DNA of 43,373 bases. Origin: a virus. Positions 1 through 11,185 of the stretch are shown here, one piece after another; within the stretch, counting starts at the first letter, position 1, and every line of letters begins with the position of its first letter. Position numbers and translations under genes: made by a program. The DNA is taken from IMG/VR virus record IMGVR_UViG_3300017963_000395, positions 1 to 43,373 of that record. One strand, written 5' to 3'. Under the pieces are notes generated by a model. That model had not been told where the DNA came from and did not search any database. It saw only the letters and a program-made list of their open reading frames with translations.

Positions 1-3571
<3,571 letters not shown>

Positions 3572-3718
3572 TTGTTTAAAAGGGGGTAAGTATGAGTTCG
3601 GGGGAACGAACTTGGTATAGTATATTCCACGACACCCTCCATCGTGGATATGAGGGATGCTTTACTTCTCTTGATCCCGGTTTGAGAAGACACGGTTTTT
3701 AACCCCGTGTATGTATAT

Positions 3719-3747
3719 ATGATACCATTGTTAGGAAATCCTGTCAA
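3719..3747 (-). promoter_or_regulatory. psbA early promoter, sigma-70 type
   Basis: TTGACA, a 17-nt spacer and TATCAT on the minus strand, about 150 nt upstream of the psbA start. The host RNA polymerase could read it early. The leader that follows contains ACACGG...CCGTGT, a possible stem-loop near the 5' end. Confidence 0.8.
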
Positions 3748-3773
3748 TAGGTCCAATTACCTAAGTGGCACAT

Positions 3774-3781
3774 TATAAATA
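3774..3781 (+). promoter_or_regulatory. Late promoter for the rightward gene island
   Basis: TATAAATA on the plus strand, 44 nt before the first rightward start codon (GTG at 3825) and divergent from the psbA promoter. Confidence 0.55.
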
Positions 3782-3824
3782 AAGGGTTTTTAATAAATAT
3801 AAATGTAATCAACATTTCATCTCC

Positions 3825-3938
3825 GTGCCAAAATCACCGAACAAAGGTAAGAAAGATTGTACTGGAGGAAAGCATCCCAAACAAAATCAGGGAAATGCCA
3901 CCGCTAAAAAAGGTAAAAACGGTGGCAAGAAGAGGTGA
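3825..3938 (+). CDS. Small lysine-rich peptide, 37 aa
   Basis: GTG start, then KSPNKGKKDCTGGKHPKQ and a KKGKNGGKKR tail. Very basic, one Cys, no membrane segment. First gene of the rightward island, seven bases before the next ATG. Function unknown; nucleic-acid binding is possible from charge alone. The short length and GTG start limit confidence. Confidence 0.5.
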   Translation: MPKSPNKGKKDCTGGKHPKQNQGNATAKKGKNGGKKR

Positions 3939-3944
3939 AAATGT

Positions 3945-4133
3945 ATGCGCGAATTCAATACTCCTCATCGTGAGAAGTGGAACGCATCGATACATAACAT
4001 TCTCAAAGCAATAGATAATCATACTCAAGAATACTTCAAAAGTGGTGATATTTGGCATTTGAAAAAAGCACAAGAACTCCGTGAGTATGTTGCGGAACTA
4101 AAAACTTGGATACATAGATGTGAGGGTAGATAA
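3945..4133 (+). CDS. Hypothetical protein, 62 aa
   Basis: Soluble, predicted helical protein (KWNASIHNILKAIDNH, then LKKAQELREYVAELKTW) with no recognised domain. Second gene of the rightward island; another ATG at 3941 is out of frame and closes quickly. Product unknown. Confidence 0.65.
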   Translation: MREFNTPHREKWNASIHNILKAIDNHTQEYFKSGDIWHLKKAQELREYVAELKTWIHRCEGR

Positions 4134-4141
4134 AATACAAA

Positions 4142-4342
4142 ATGGAACTTAATATGGGAACCATAGCAACATCTTTAATTGGAGCGACAATCATTGGTGG
4201 AGTCACAAGTTTTTGGGGACTTCAACAAAAAACTACCATACAAGAACAAAAAATTATTCAAATAGAAAAAACTCTTCAAGATCTTAAAGAAGAACAAGAA
4301 AGAAAATTAGATAAAATTCTTGACGCAGTAGAAAAGAAATAA
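4142..4342 (+). CDS. Small membrane protein with coiled-coil tail, 66 aa or 62 aa
   Basis: One N-terminal hydrophobic helix (ATSLIGATIIGGVTSFWG), then a charged heptad-like helix (IQIEKTLQDLKEEQERKLDKIL). The start is either the first ATG or the Met five residues on. The shape resembles small phage membrane proteins; a holin or spanin role is possible but unsupported. Confidence 0.6.
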   Translation: MELNMGTIATSLIGATIIGGVTSFWGLQQKTTIQEQKIIQIEKTLQDLKEEQERKLDKILDAVEKK

Positions 4343-4346
4343 AATT

Positions 4347-4487
4347 ATGACTGACCCAGTATGGAGTGTAAATATATTACTTGCCCTTGGATTACTTGGT
4401 ACTGCCTGGGTAATTTACTATATACTCACATTAGACACTAGAGAAAATGTATCAATACAAGATCAAAAAGATACACAAGATCATTGA
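4347..4487 (+). CDS. Small single-span membrane protein, 46 aa
   Basis: MTDPVWSVN leads into a hydrophobic helix (ILLALGLLGTAWVIYYIL) and a polar tail. Its 3' end overlaps the next gene by 41 nt. It starts four bases after the previous stop, consistent with one rightward operon. Function unknown. Confidence 0.6.
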   Translation: MTDPVWSVNILLALGLLGTAWVIYYILTLDTRENVSIQDQKDTQDH

Positions 4488-4788
4488 TGGTGATACTGTT
4501 GATGTAGAAATCTCTTTAGGTTTTCATATTACAATCAATCAAAGAGTTCGTCTCAAAGGTATTGATGCTGCTGAAACAAAAACCAAAGACCTCAAAGAAA
4601 AGGAAGAGGGTCTAGCAGCAAAGGAATGGTTGGAGAAAGAACTTTCCAAACCCGGTGAATGGATTATTGAAACCACAAAGGATGATAAGTATGGAAGAAT
4701 ACTTGGAACTTTATACTTAGTTGGTGAACCAGTCACCGTGAATGAGAGAATGTTGAATGATGGAATTGCTAAACCTTATATGGTATGA
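4447..4788 (+). CDS. Thermonuclease-like (SNase fold) nuclease, 113 aa
   Basis: Matches the staphylococcal nuclease family. IDGDTVDVEI gives the Ca-binding Asp and DT pair, RVRLKGIDAAET holds the catalytic Arg, Asp and Glu region, and DDKYGRILG holds the second catalytic Arg. The family cuts DNA and RNA near Ca2+. There is no signal peptide, so it should act in the cytoplasm; host DNA breakdown is plausible. Near full length for a minimal SNase domain. Confidence 0.85.
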   Translation: MYQYKIKKIHKIIDGDTVDVEISLGFHITINQRVRLKGIDAAETKTKDLKEKEEGLAAKEWLEKELSKPGEWIIETTKDDKYGRILGTLYLVGEPVTVNERMLNDGIAKPYMV

Positions 4789-4940
4789 GAAAAAAACTTC
4801 TTCCAATTCTCATTCTATTAAGATTACTGACAAATGATTGGATGATGTTAGAGAACCGTAGCCCAAAAGCAAGAACTCAACCACCAGAAGTCTTGAGATT
4901 TATAAAGAAACCTGCGAAGAAAGGAAGAAAAATCAAATAA
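4785..4940 (+). CDS. Small basic protein, 51 aa
   Basis: ATG overlaps the SNase stop codon (ATGA), implying translational coupling. The N-terminus is basic then hydrophobic (KKLLPILILLRLL), and the tail is strongly basic (FIKKPAKKGRKIK). It ends two bases before the convergent structural gene. Function unknown. Confidence 0.6.
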   Translation: MRKKLLPILILLRLLTNDWMMLENRSPKARTQPPEVLRFIKKPAKKGRKIK

Positions 4941-4941
4941 C

Positions 4942-6039
4942 TTATGCGGCGGTGAAGGTAGTTGTTAATGGAATATTACCTGCCCCAATTCCACTAGAAA
5001 TCTTATTAGTTGTTCCTGGAACAAACAGATTATTTCCATGAACAACTACAGAACCAGCAGATCCTTTAACAGCAAATCCAGTCCCAGCAGCAATATTAAA
5101 TGCTACTTGAGCAATATTTACAGTAGAACCTGAAAGAACAAGAATTCCATCAGAGTTTGCAATTGGATTTACAATGGTCGCATTACCAAGAATTAAAGAA
5201 GGTTTACCTACAGTAAATGAACTTTTTGCAACTATTGCTGTACCAATTCCAGTCTTTTCAATTCTGGTATTATAAACTACAGCATTTGTAGTTGTAATAT
5301 TCATTGAGGTTCCTGTTCCACTAAAAAGTGTTACTAAATCAAGATTAGCATAATAAGTATTAGAAAGATTTAAAGTAATTCCAGAACTTGATAGGTTTTG
5401 AAGTTGAACATTCTTCATATGAATACCAACTCCACTTGCCGCAGTGTTTATTACATCAACACATTTAGCAGTTGATGAAGCAGTAAACACATAAGCATCC
5501 TTAAACATTACAGAGCAACCAATAGTTCCACCAATAGTTACTACACTATCCCCAGATCCAGCAATAAGCATATTCTCAAATGAAATCATATCACTTGCAA
5601 CACCACCAACAGATGAAGCAATACTTACCGTAACAATACCAGAAATTCTTGTTGATTTTGATACTCCTTGAGTTGGACCAACAAAGTGAATATTTGGTCT
5701 AGTTACCAAAAGATTTCCAGAGTGATCTCCAGTATTTAACTTAACAACAACTTGATTTGCTACAGGGATATTTGCATCAGCATAATCGTGCGCTTTTTGT
5801 AAAGTTTGGAAGGGAGAATTAGGACCTCCATTTCCAGTAACATCATCACCATCAGGATCAACAATTAAAGTCTGAGCATAAGATACAGAAACTCCTCCAG
5901 GAGTTGTTCCATTAGACAATTTCAAGATTGGACTATTGGGATCATAAAATATTTCACCCTCATTTCCAACAAACTCGGAGGCATCAGTATTACCCAGTTT
6001 TTCTACAAGGACCCTATAAGTTGTATTTGGAACAGTCAT
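4942..6039 (-). CDS. Virion structural protein with beta-helix, probable tail-fibre-type, 365 aa
   Basis: The N-terminus (YRVLVEKLGNTDASEFVGNEG, then FYDPNSPILKLSNGTTPGG) is typical of cyanophage virion proteins. From about residue 60 the protein is Ser/Thr/Gly/Val rich with repeating short strands (QTLQKAHDYADANIP, then HFVGPTQGV), as in right-handed beta-helix proteins that bind or degrade surface polysaccharide. No catalytic residues are assigned. A GATAAATA late-like octamer lies just upstream near 6058. Confidence 0.7.
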   Translation of the reverse strand: MTVPNTTYRVLVEKLGNTDASEFVGNEGEIFYDPNSPILKLSNGTTPGGVSVSYAQTLIVDPDGDDVTGNGGPNSPFQTLQKAHDYADANIPVANQVVVKLNTGDHSGNLLVTRPNIHFVGPTQGVSKSTRISGIVTVSIASSVGGVASDMISFENMLIAGSGDSVVTIGGTIGCSVMFKDAYVFTASSTAKCVDVINTAASGVGIHMKNVQLQNLSSSGITLNLSNTYYANLDLVTLFSGTGTSMNITTTNAVVYNTRIEKTGIGTAIVAKSSFTVGKPSLILGNATIVNPIANSDGILVLSGSTVNIAQVAFNIAAGTGFAVKGSAGSVVVHGNNLFVPGTTNKISSGIGAGNIPLTTTFTAA

Positions 6040-6064
6040 TATTTTTTATGTTTTTAAGTATTTA

Positions 6065-6733
6065 TCAAATAACACTAAGACATCTATTGTAATACTTCTT
6101 ACGATCTTCTAATCCGCGATAACCACCATTCACTTTTCTGGTTACTTCTTCTACGGTGGGATTTTTATCACATAAGGCATTCATATTATTATTATGCCAC
6201 CAAAAACCGGCGGAAGTAGCAGGATACTTGGAAGAAACATAATCTACTCCATTCATAATCTTTGGGTCATTCATATACTTGGAGAATGATGCGTAGTTTG
6301 CTCGCCCTGTAAGTTGAATAAATCCGGCGCCTTTGTACTTTTTCCCATCACCCGGTTGAGTATTTCCTATATCTCTTCTTCCTTCATAAGCATCACCAGA
6401 AGCAAGTTCTTTCATCCATTTCCCAGCACCAGATTCGTGTGAGATTTGAGAGATAAAATGTCTCATTCGGGACTTGGTATTAATCTTAAAAAGATTGAGA
6501 CAACTATTCAAATCATTAATTACAGCATCCGTGATTGAGTTTTCGTTTGATCCCCAAATAGAAGCAAGTTGTTTCTTGGTAATGAGTAATTTAACTTCTG
6601 GTTGTTTGCGATATAATTTTTCAAACTCTTCTAAAACATGTGGTGAAGTATTTTCTTGTAGATACTCAAATGCTTCTATTTGTTCTTTAGTTCCCTTAAA
6701 ATATTCAGCAGCGTCTGTGAATTTGATAGTCAT
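6065..6733 (-). CDS. GH19 chitinase-like peptidoglycan hydrolase, 222 aa
   Basis: The C-terminal 150 residues match lysozyme-like GH19 lysins: [16 protein letters not shown] with the catalytic Glu in HES, and [15 protein letters not shown] as substrate-binding motif. No signal peptide. The start is placed at [12 protein letters not shown] because the longer frame runs into the end of the upstream HNH gene. Between structural and wall-active genes, it may be a virion lysin or the endolysin. Confidence 0.8.
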   Translation of the reverse strand: MTIKFTDAAEYFKGTKEQIEAFEYLQENTSPHVLEEFEKLYRKQPEVKLLITKKQLASIWGSNENSITDAVINDLNSCLNLFKINTKSRMRHFISQISHESGAGKWMKELASGDAYEGRRDIGNTQPGDGKKYKGAGFIQLTGRANYASFSKYMNDPKIMNGVDYVSSKYPATSAGFWWHNNNMNALCDKNPTVEEVTRKVNGGYRGLEDRKKYYNRCLSVI

Positions 6734-6741
6734 AATTTTTT

Positions 6742-7296
6742 TTAAGAACAGTGTTTCCAAGATTTACCAGATACAATATTTAGAATTGATCTTCTAGACA
6801 CATTAAAAGTTTCCATCAATTCTTTAACATTACTATTATGATACGAAGTTCTTTTATATAATTTTTTAATCTTAATAATTTCGTTTTCCGTAAGTTTAGA
6901 AAATCCATTACGAGATCCAATTGGGTCTGTCTTGTGTATTTTTTTATCTGCTAAATTATCAATATGATAAGTCCACCTAAGATTATCAAGACAATTATTT
7001 GTTGGATCTCCATCACAATGAGTAGATTCTTGCTCAGGTAAAGGTTTTCCAATAAATGCTTCTAAAACAATTCTAGAAACATAATCATATTTTACCTTAC
7101 CATTTTTCCACAAACAAACCGTATAACGATTTTGTCTATATTTATTAACTCTTGGTAATAATATTTTTCCTCGTATAAATTGATTACTTCTTTTATTACT
7201 AAAAGATATTCTATCCAAACTTCTTATGCGACCAAAATTACTTACTTCATAAAATTCTTCATACCCAATAACCGAAACCCACCTTTCAATATCCAT
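6742..7296 (-). CDS. HNH homing endonuclease with NUMOD4 domain, 184 aa
   Basis: The N-terminus is a NUMOD4 DNA-binding motif ([19 protein letters not shown], then RIRSLDR). The HNH core is [18 protein letters not shown], and a helix-turn-helix-like tail ([17 protein letters not shown]) follows. It is free-standing, squeezed between two cell-wall genes without an intron around it. It is a different subfamily from the psbA intron enzymes. Confidence 0.88.
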   Translation of the reverse strand: MDIERWVSVIGYEEFYEVSNFGRIRSLDRISFSNKRSNQFIRGKILLPRVNKYRQNRYTVCLWKNGKVKYDYVSRIVLEAFIGKPLPEQESTHCDGDPTNNCLDNLRWTYHIDNLADKKIHKTDPIGSRNGFSKLTENEIIKIKKLYKRTSYHNSNVKELMETFNVSRRSILNIVSGKSWKHCS

Positions 7297-7301
7297 AATA
7301 T

Positions 7302-7811
7302 TTAACCTTCTTGATATACGGAAACATATACAGTTCCAGTTTTAGTTAAAGGAAGAATATAATCTCTTAGGTCAACATTTCTACAACGCACACATCCGTG
7401 AGTAGAGAATAGTTTCTGTTTTGGCAACCAGGCACCAGGCCAACCACAGGCACTACCACCTCCGTGTATCATAATGCCAGCACGACCATACTTATTTTCC
7501 TGATTCTCAAGTTCTACCAAATCAAAACTATACCATCCAAATGACATTAAAGTTCTATCATAGGATGGAGTTGGATCTTTTTCATAGTCCTTATGAATTG
7601 TTCCAATTTTATAAAGACCGGGTGGTGTATCAGTATTTCTTAATTTAAACTCAAAATCACTTCCTTGACCTCTCGCTAGTGCAGGAAGTTCCCATAGTAC
7701 TTTTCCATCAAAATTAAATGCTTTCATTCTTTCGGTAATGTCATTCATCACCAAATGACTATCACCTTTCTTAAATCCAAAATCTTGTGGTTTTTTCTTG
7801 GGACCTACCAT
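7302..7811 (-). CDS. L,D-transpeptidase (YkuD)-like protein, 169 aa
   Basis: IMIHGGGSACG followed 24-30 residues later by STHGCVRCRNVDL fits the HxnSHGC(h)R signature of YkuD enzymes, with the Cys as nucleophile. The family forms or exchanges 3-3 peptidoglycan cross-links. No secretion signal is seen, so it may be carried in the virion. Adjacent to other wall-active genes. Confidence 0.75.
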   Translation of the reverse strand: MVGPKKKPQDFGFKKGDSHLVMNDITERMKAFNFDGKVLWELPALARGQGSDFEFKLRNTDTPPGLYKIGTIHKDYEKDPTPSYDRTLMSFGWYSFDLVELENQENKYGRAGIMIHGGGSACGWPGAWLPKQKLFSTHGCVRCRNVDLRDYILPLTKTGTVYVSVYQEG

Positions 7812-7858
7812 TTTAATACCTAAATTCTTCTAATGTATTTGGGAATTTCTTGGTACAT

Positions 7859-7888
7859 AAAAAACTCCCCCTATATTTAGGAGGAGTA
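7859..7888 (-). terminator. Rho-independent terminator after the hli cluster
   Basis: Minus-strand ACTCCTCC and GGGGGAGT form an 8-bp stem (one G-T) around an AT loop, followed by a T run. It ends the leftward hli transcript. Confidence 0.8.
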
Positions 7889-7951
7889 CATTGATGCTTT
7901 AATTATAATCGCAGATACGCATAATACGATGAAAATATCCGCAATTAACAT
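7877..7951 (-). CDS. Possible 24-aa membrane peptide
   Basis: ATG frame giving MLIADIFIVLCVSAIIIKAS, almost wholly hydrophobic. Its stop lies in the loop of the terminator. No Shine-Dalgarno sequence, so it may be chance; listed because the neighbouring hli genes flank another tiny membrane ORF. Confidence 0.25.
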   Translation of the reverse strand: MLIADIFIVLCVSAIIIKASMYSS

Positions 7952-7991
7952 TTTAGTAAGTGTGTAAGATTTTTAAGAGTATAATAATATG

Positions 7992-8111
7992 TTAAAACAC
8001 TCCTGGAAGTATTTGCCCGGTAGTTAGATAAGTACCAACGGCAATTACAAAGCCTAGCATAGCTAATCTTCCGTTTAAAATTTCAGCCTCGGGGGTAAAT
8101 CCAAATTTCAT
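7992..8111 (-). CDS. hli: High-light-inducible protein (HLIP), 39 aa
   Basis: FGFTPEAEILNGRLAMLGF is the chlorophyll-binding Lhc motif (ExxNGRxAMxGF) of high-light-inducible proteins, followed by one membrane helix. HLIPs bind chlorophyll and protect photosystem II assembly under stress. AAGGAG lies 8 nt before the ATG. It is a short form, typical for cyanophage. Confidence 0.9.
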   Translation of the reverse strand: MKFGFTPEAEILNGRLAMLGFVIAVGTYLTTGQILPGVF

Positions 8112-8122
8112 AATTTTTCTCC

Positions 8123-8209
8123 TTAATAAGTGTTGGAAAGTTGATTGATAGAATGTGCCAGAAGCACAAGGAAAGCAATAATCGTTACGGTAAAAACAAG
8201 TTCACTCAT
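8123..8209 (-). CDS. Small single-span membrane protein, 28 aa
   Basis: MSELVFTVTIIAFLVLLAHS: one membrane helix and a short polar tail. Its ATG overlaps the stop of the upstream hli gene (TGATG), and it ends 11 nt before the next hli start. The coupling suggests it is translated and works with HLIPs in the membrane. No family recognised. Confidence 0.5.
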   Translation of the reverse strand: MSELVFTVTIIAFLVLLAHSINQLSNTY

Positions 8210-8418
8210 CAAAATACACCAAAGAAAAGGTGTCCTGTGAGAGCATAAGAGACAATTGCAGAAACAAATCCCAACATTGCCCATCTTGAATTTGCCTTTT
8301 CTGCTTTTTCTGCATAAGTCTCAAGTGCATAACGCTCTGCGTCATCTGGAGACACATACATCTCAGGTTCTTTAGCGAACATATTCATTTGCCCGCGTTC
8401 ATCAGTCGTAACCGTCAT
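8209..8418 (-). CDS. hli: High-light-inducible protein (HLIP), 69 aa
   Basis: The C-terminal helix ANSRWAMLGFVSAIVSYALTG is a variant Lhc motif (Ser for Gly). An N-terminal hydrophilic stretch (YVSPDDAERYALETYAEKAEK) precedes it. First gene of the hli transcript, about 25 nt after a perfect promoter -10. Likely thylakoid-located and photoprotective. Confidence 0.9.
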   Translation of the reverse strand: MTVTTDERGQMNMFAKEPEMYVSPDDAERYALETYAEKAEKANSRWAMLGFVSAIVSYALTGHLFFGVF

Positions 8419-8442
8419 CGTTGTTTTATTAAGAACTGTATC

Positions 8443-8471
8443 ATTATATAGGAGAAGGCGGGTCTTGTCAA
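8443..8471 (-). promoter_or_regulatory. Consensus sigma-70 early promoter of the hli genes
   Basis: TTGACA, a 17-nt spacer and TATAAT: a perfect match, read leftward into the hli genes. Confidence 0.88.
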
Positions 8472-8488
8472 GGGTCTTAAGTCAGGTT

Positions 8489-9463
8489 TTACTGACCAAT
8501 TTGTTTCACAGCGATTCTTGCTTTATTGAGAATGCTTCCCGAAAGAGGAACATAACCCAAATCATCAGCAAGTAATTGTGCCTTACCACTTAAGGCATAG
8601 TTAAGTGCTTTTTGAATGTCTCCAGTCTTGGCACCATTACCACTCTTATAGGCAAGAATCCAAGTCAAAGTAGAAATGGGATAAGCACCAGAGGTAGAAG
8701 GATTAGGATTTTCTCCAGCAAGATTCACATCCAATTTAATGGAGTTGAGAGCAAGAGCACCAGATTTTGCTGTGGGAAGAACAAACTGTCCTGACTTATT
8801 TTGAAGAGCAGCGACTTGAAGTTTATTTGTTTTTACAAATCCAGTATTCACATAACCAATTGTTCCAGGAGCAGTTTTAATAGTTCCAGCAACACCTTCA
8901 TTTCCTTTTCCGCCAACACCCACAGGCCACTTGACGGATTTACCAACTCCAGGTTTCCAACCACCGAAAGCATCCAGAGAATTAGTGAATGCAAAGGTAG
9001 TTCCAGAACCATCAGAACGATGAACTACTTTAATAGGACCAGCAGAACATCCAAGTTCTTTCCAGTCTTTAATAGTTCCGGAGAATATATTTACCGTTTG
9101 TTTTTGAGTGAGTTTTAGATTACATCCGGGTTTGTTATAGGCAATCGCAATCGTTCCACCCACCATAGGAATTTGAACGACACCACGTTTTACTTTAGAC
9201 GCCTCTTTTGAGGAAATAGGTTCATCAGAGGCGCCGAAATCGACAGTACCGGCGATATATTGGCGCACACCGGATCCTGATCCGGTTGATTGATAGTTTA
9301 CACGATTACCAGAAGACTGTGCGTAATCATTAAAAACTCTACTATAAAAAATCGCCGGAAATGTCGCACCAGCACCATTTAGAGTTGTTGCCGCATAAGA
9401 AAGAAAGGGAATAGAAATGAGAGTAATTCCACCCATTCCCGCAAAAATTTTTTTGAGTTTCAT
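8489..9463 (-). CDS. pstS: PstS, periplasmic phosphate-binding protein, 324 aa
   Basis: Signal peptide at residues 1-24 (MKLKKIFAG...PFLSYA). The mature part starts TTLNGAGATFPAIFY and keeps the phosphate-binding motifs (YQSTGSGSGV, DFGASDEPIS, HRSDGSGTTFAFT). PstS captures phosphate for the host PstCAB importer. Phage copies raise uptake during infection of P-starved cells. A PHO box lies directly upstream. Full length for the cyanobacterial and cyanophage family. Confidence 0.95.
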   Translation of the reverse strand: MKLKKIFAGMGGITLISIPFLSYAATTLNGAGATFPAIFYSRVFNDYAQSSGNRVNYQSTGSGSGVRQYIAGTVDFGASDEPISSKEASKVKRGVVQIPMVGGTIAIAYNKPGCNLKLTQKQTVNIFSGTIKDWKELGCSAGPIKVVHRSDGSGTTFAFTNSLDAFGGWKPGVGKSVKWPVGVGGKGNEGVAGTIKTAPGTIGYVNTGFVKTNKLQVAALQNKSGQFVLPTAKSGALALNSIKLDVNLAGENPNPSTSGAYPISTLTWILAYKSGNGAKTGDIQKALNYALSGKAQLLADDLGYVPLSGSILNKARIAVKQIGQ

Positions 9464-9494
9464 AAAAATTGAATAACTACAAAGTGATTTTAAT

Positions 9495-9531
9495 ATAATA
9501 AAATGTAAAAGTCCACTAAGATTTGGTTAAG
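9495..9531 (-). promoter_or_regulatory. PHO box and -10 of pstS
   Basis: Minus strand reads CTTAACCA-AAT-CTTAGTGG, two 8-bp repeats 3 nt apart, the first nearly identical to the cyanobacterial PhoB site CTTAACCT. A TATTAT -10 follows 12 nt after the second repeat, the usual PhoB-dependent geometry. The host PhoR-PhoB system could switch on phage pstS. Confidence 0.75.
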
Positions 9532-9561
9532 AAAAAAGACCACCCAAAAAATGGGTGGTCT
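9532..9561 (-). terminator. Rho-independent terminator of the porin gene
   Basis: GACCACCCA and TGGGTGGTC form a 9-bp stem with a T loop, followed by TTTTTT on the minus strand. It separates the porin unit from the PHO box of pstS, which begins right after the T run. Confidence 0.88.
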
Positions 9562-9582
9562 CACTCATTTTATGAGTAGTTT

Positions 9583-11067
9583 TTAGAATGTGAACTTAGT
9601 CTGGATTACTCCACCAAATCTACTAGAGTTTTGATAACGTTGGTTGTTATCAACATAAAATAGTGCGGGAGTAATACTGATGTTGTCAGAAATTTGATAC
9701 TTATAGAAGATCTCAATCATCGTAGCATCAGATACACCACGGGTTTCTGCCGAAGGTGCTTGACCCACAGCAACGCCAGCAGAGTTACCCTTAGCAAATA
9801 CATCAGACCACTGAAGACCAACGAACCACGAATCTGAGTTCGTAGCATCAGTCTTACCAGTAGTACCATTTACGGAGTTATATCCATAACCAGCACTGAC
9901 TGAAGGAACCCAACCAGATTGGACGGGTTGCCAGTAAGCATTCAGAGCAACCGAGTTTGATTCCTGACCGTTTACAAGGGCACCATTGGCACCCAGAAGA
10001 CCGTTGTAGGTGCGAGGACGAGTGTTCTCACCACCATAGCGGTAACCAACAGCAACACCCCACTGAGGAGCACGATACCCGATTTGAGCGAGTACGTTCA
10101 GACCACCATCAGAATCAAATACACCAGTTTCCGAAAACTCACCATCTTGTGCGACATAATTCACACCAGCGACGAAACCACCTTGACCTTTTTGAGTAGG
10201 TTGTTTCCACTGAGCACCGAAACCAGCACCAGTTGCCTTGTTATAGACACCTGACGTACCAGCAAGTTGGAAGAAGTCAAGGATTTCAGACTTATAAGCA
10301 GAAGGAATCCAAGTCATCTCGGTGTTACGAACCAAGGGACCAGCAGTTAGAGTTACACTCTTACCGACTGGGAATTGGTAGTACAAACGATCAAGGATTA
10401 CTTGATCTACAAAAGATTCTGCTTTATCAAGTTTGAAGAGTGAAGAACTGGTTCCAAAAGGATCAGAACTAAAGTTTCCAGAACGCAGACGAGTACGAAG
10501 CAAATCTTTACCCGTGAATGAAGTATCAAAGTTCAGACGGAGATCATAGTTGAATGTGGTGTTGCCGACGTTTCCACCTTTATTCGTTTCTAGACTAGGA
10601 ACTCCACCAAGAACGAAGTTTACTTCACCCTTGAGTTTGGTTGTGGTAGAAAATTGAGTTGCCTCAAGTTCTCCTACCTTTGCTTCAAGACCATCTACAC
10701 GACCTTTAAGAACAGCAAGTTCTACTTTGAACTCATTCAGCAGACGCTGAAGTTCATCAGTAACTTCTGTAACACGATCCAGACAAGCATTAAGAAGAGC
10801 AGCAGCTTCAAAGCGAGTCATTGACTGACCCCCCTTATAGGTAAGATTAGGGTATCCTGCAACACATCCATATTTTTCAACAAGATTGCTGAGTGCCTGA
10901 TATGCCCAATCCGTAGGACGAACATCTGAAAATTGATTAATACTTGTAACTTGTTCTGCCGAGGCATATTTGTTAACTCCTTCCATATTAACATCTGCGG
11001 CGGTAGCAGCAGGAGCAATAAGTCCCAGAGCAACAGGAACGAGCATTAGTTTTTTAAGAAAATTCAT
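9583..11067 (-). CDS. Cyanobacterial-type outer-membrane porin with SLH domain, 494 aa
   Basis: Signal peptide at 1-23, then an SLH domain (residues 45-95: FSDVRPTDWAYQALSNLVEK, YGCVAGYPN, MTRFEAAALLNACLDR). A coiled coil follows (LNEFKVELAVLKGRVDGLEAK), then a beta-barrel of the OprB/Som-like porin family ending FGGVIQTKFTF with terminal Phe. It resembles marine Synechococcus porins linked to ion or iron uptake. The SLH part should anchor it to peptidoglycan. It has its own early promoter and terminator. A host-derived auxiliary gene; the solute is not visible from sequence. Confidence 0.9.
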   Translation of the reverse strand: MNFLKKLMLVPVALGLIAPAATAADVNMEGVNKYASAEQVTSINQFSDVRPTDWAYQALSNLVEKYGCVAGYPNLTYKGGQSMTRFEAAALLNACLDRVTEVTDELQRLLNEFKVELAVLKGRVDGLEAKVGELEATQFSTTTKLKGEVNFVLGGVPSLETNKGGNVGNTTFNYDLRLNFDTSFTGKDLLRTRLRSGNFSSDPFGTSSSLFKLDKAESFVDQVILDRLYYQFPVGKSVTLTAGPLVRNTEMTWIPSAYKSEILDFFQLAGTSGVYNKATGAGFGAQWKQPTQKGQGGFVAGVNYVAQDGEFSETGVFDSDGGLNVLAQIGYRAPQWGVAVGYRYGGENTRPRTYNGLLGANGALVNGQESNSVALNAYWQPVQSGWVPSVSAGYGYNSVNGTTGKTDATNSDSWFVGLQWSDVFAKGNSAGVAVGQAPSAETRGVSDATMIEIFYKYQISDNISITPALFYVDNNQRYQNSSRFGGVIQTKFTF

Positions 11068-11130
11068 AGATTTTTGTTTTGCATATAGAACAACGTTAAG
11101 AATTTAGTTATAATTCTCAACTCAATATTT

Positions 11131-11159
11131 AGAATAGCACATTAAATTTACCGTGTCAA
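11131..11159 (-). promoter_or_regulatory. Early promoter of the porin gene
   Basis: TTGACA, 17-nt spacer, TATTCT on the minus strand, about 65 nt before the porin ATG. Confidence 0.78.
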
Positions 11160-11185
11160 GTGCCCTCACAACTTTTTTTATTAGT

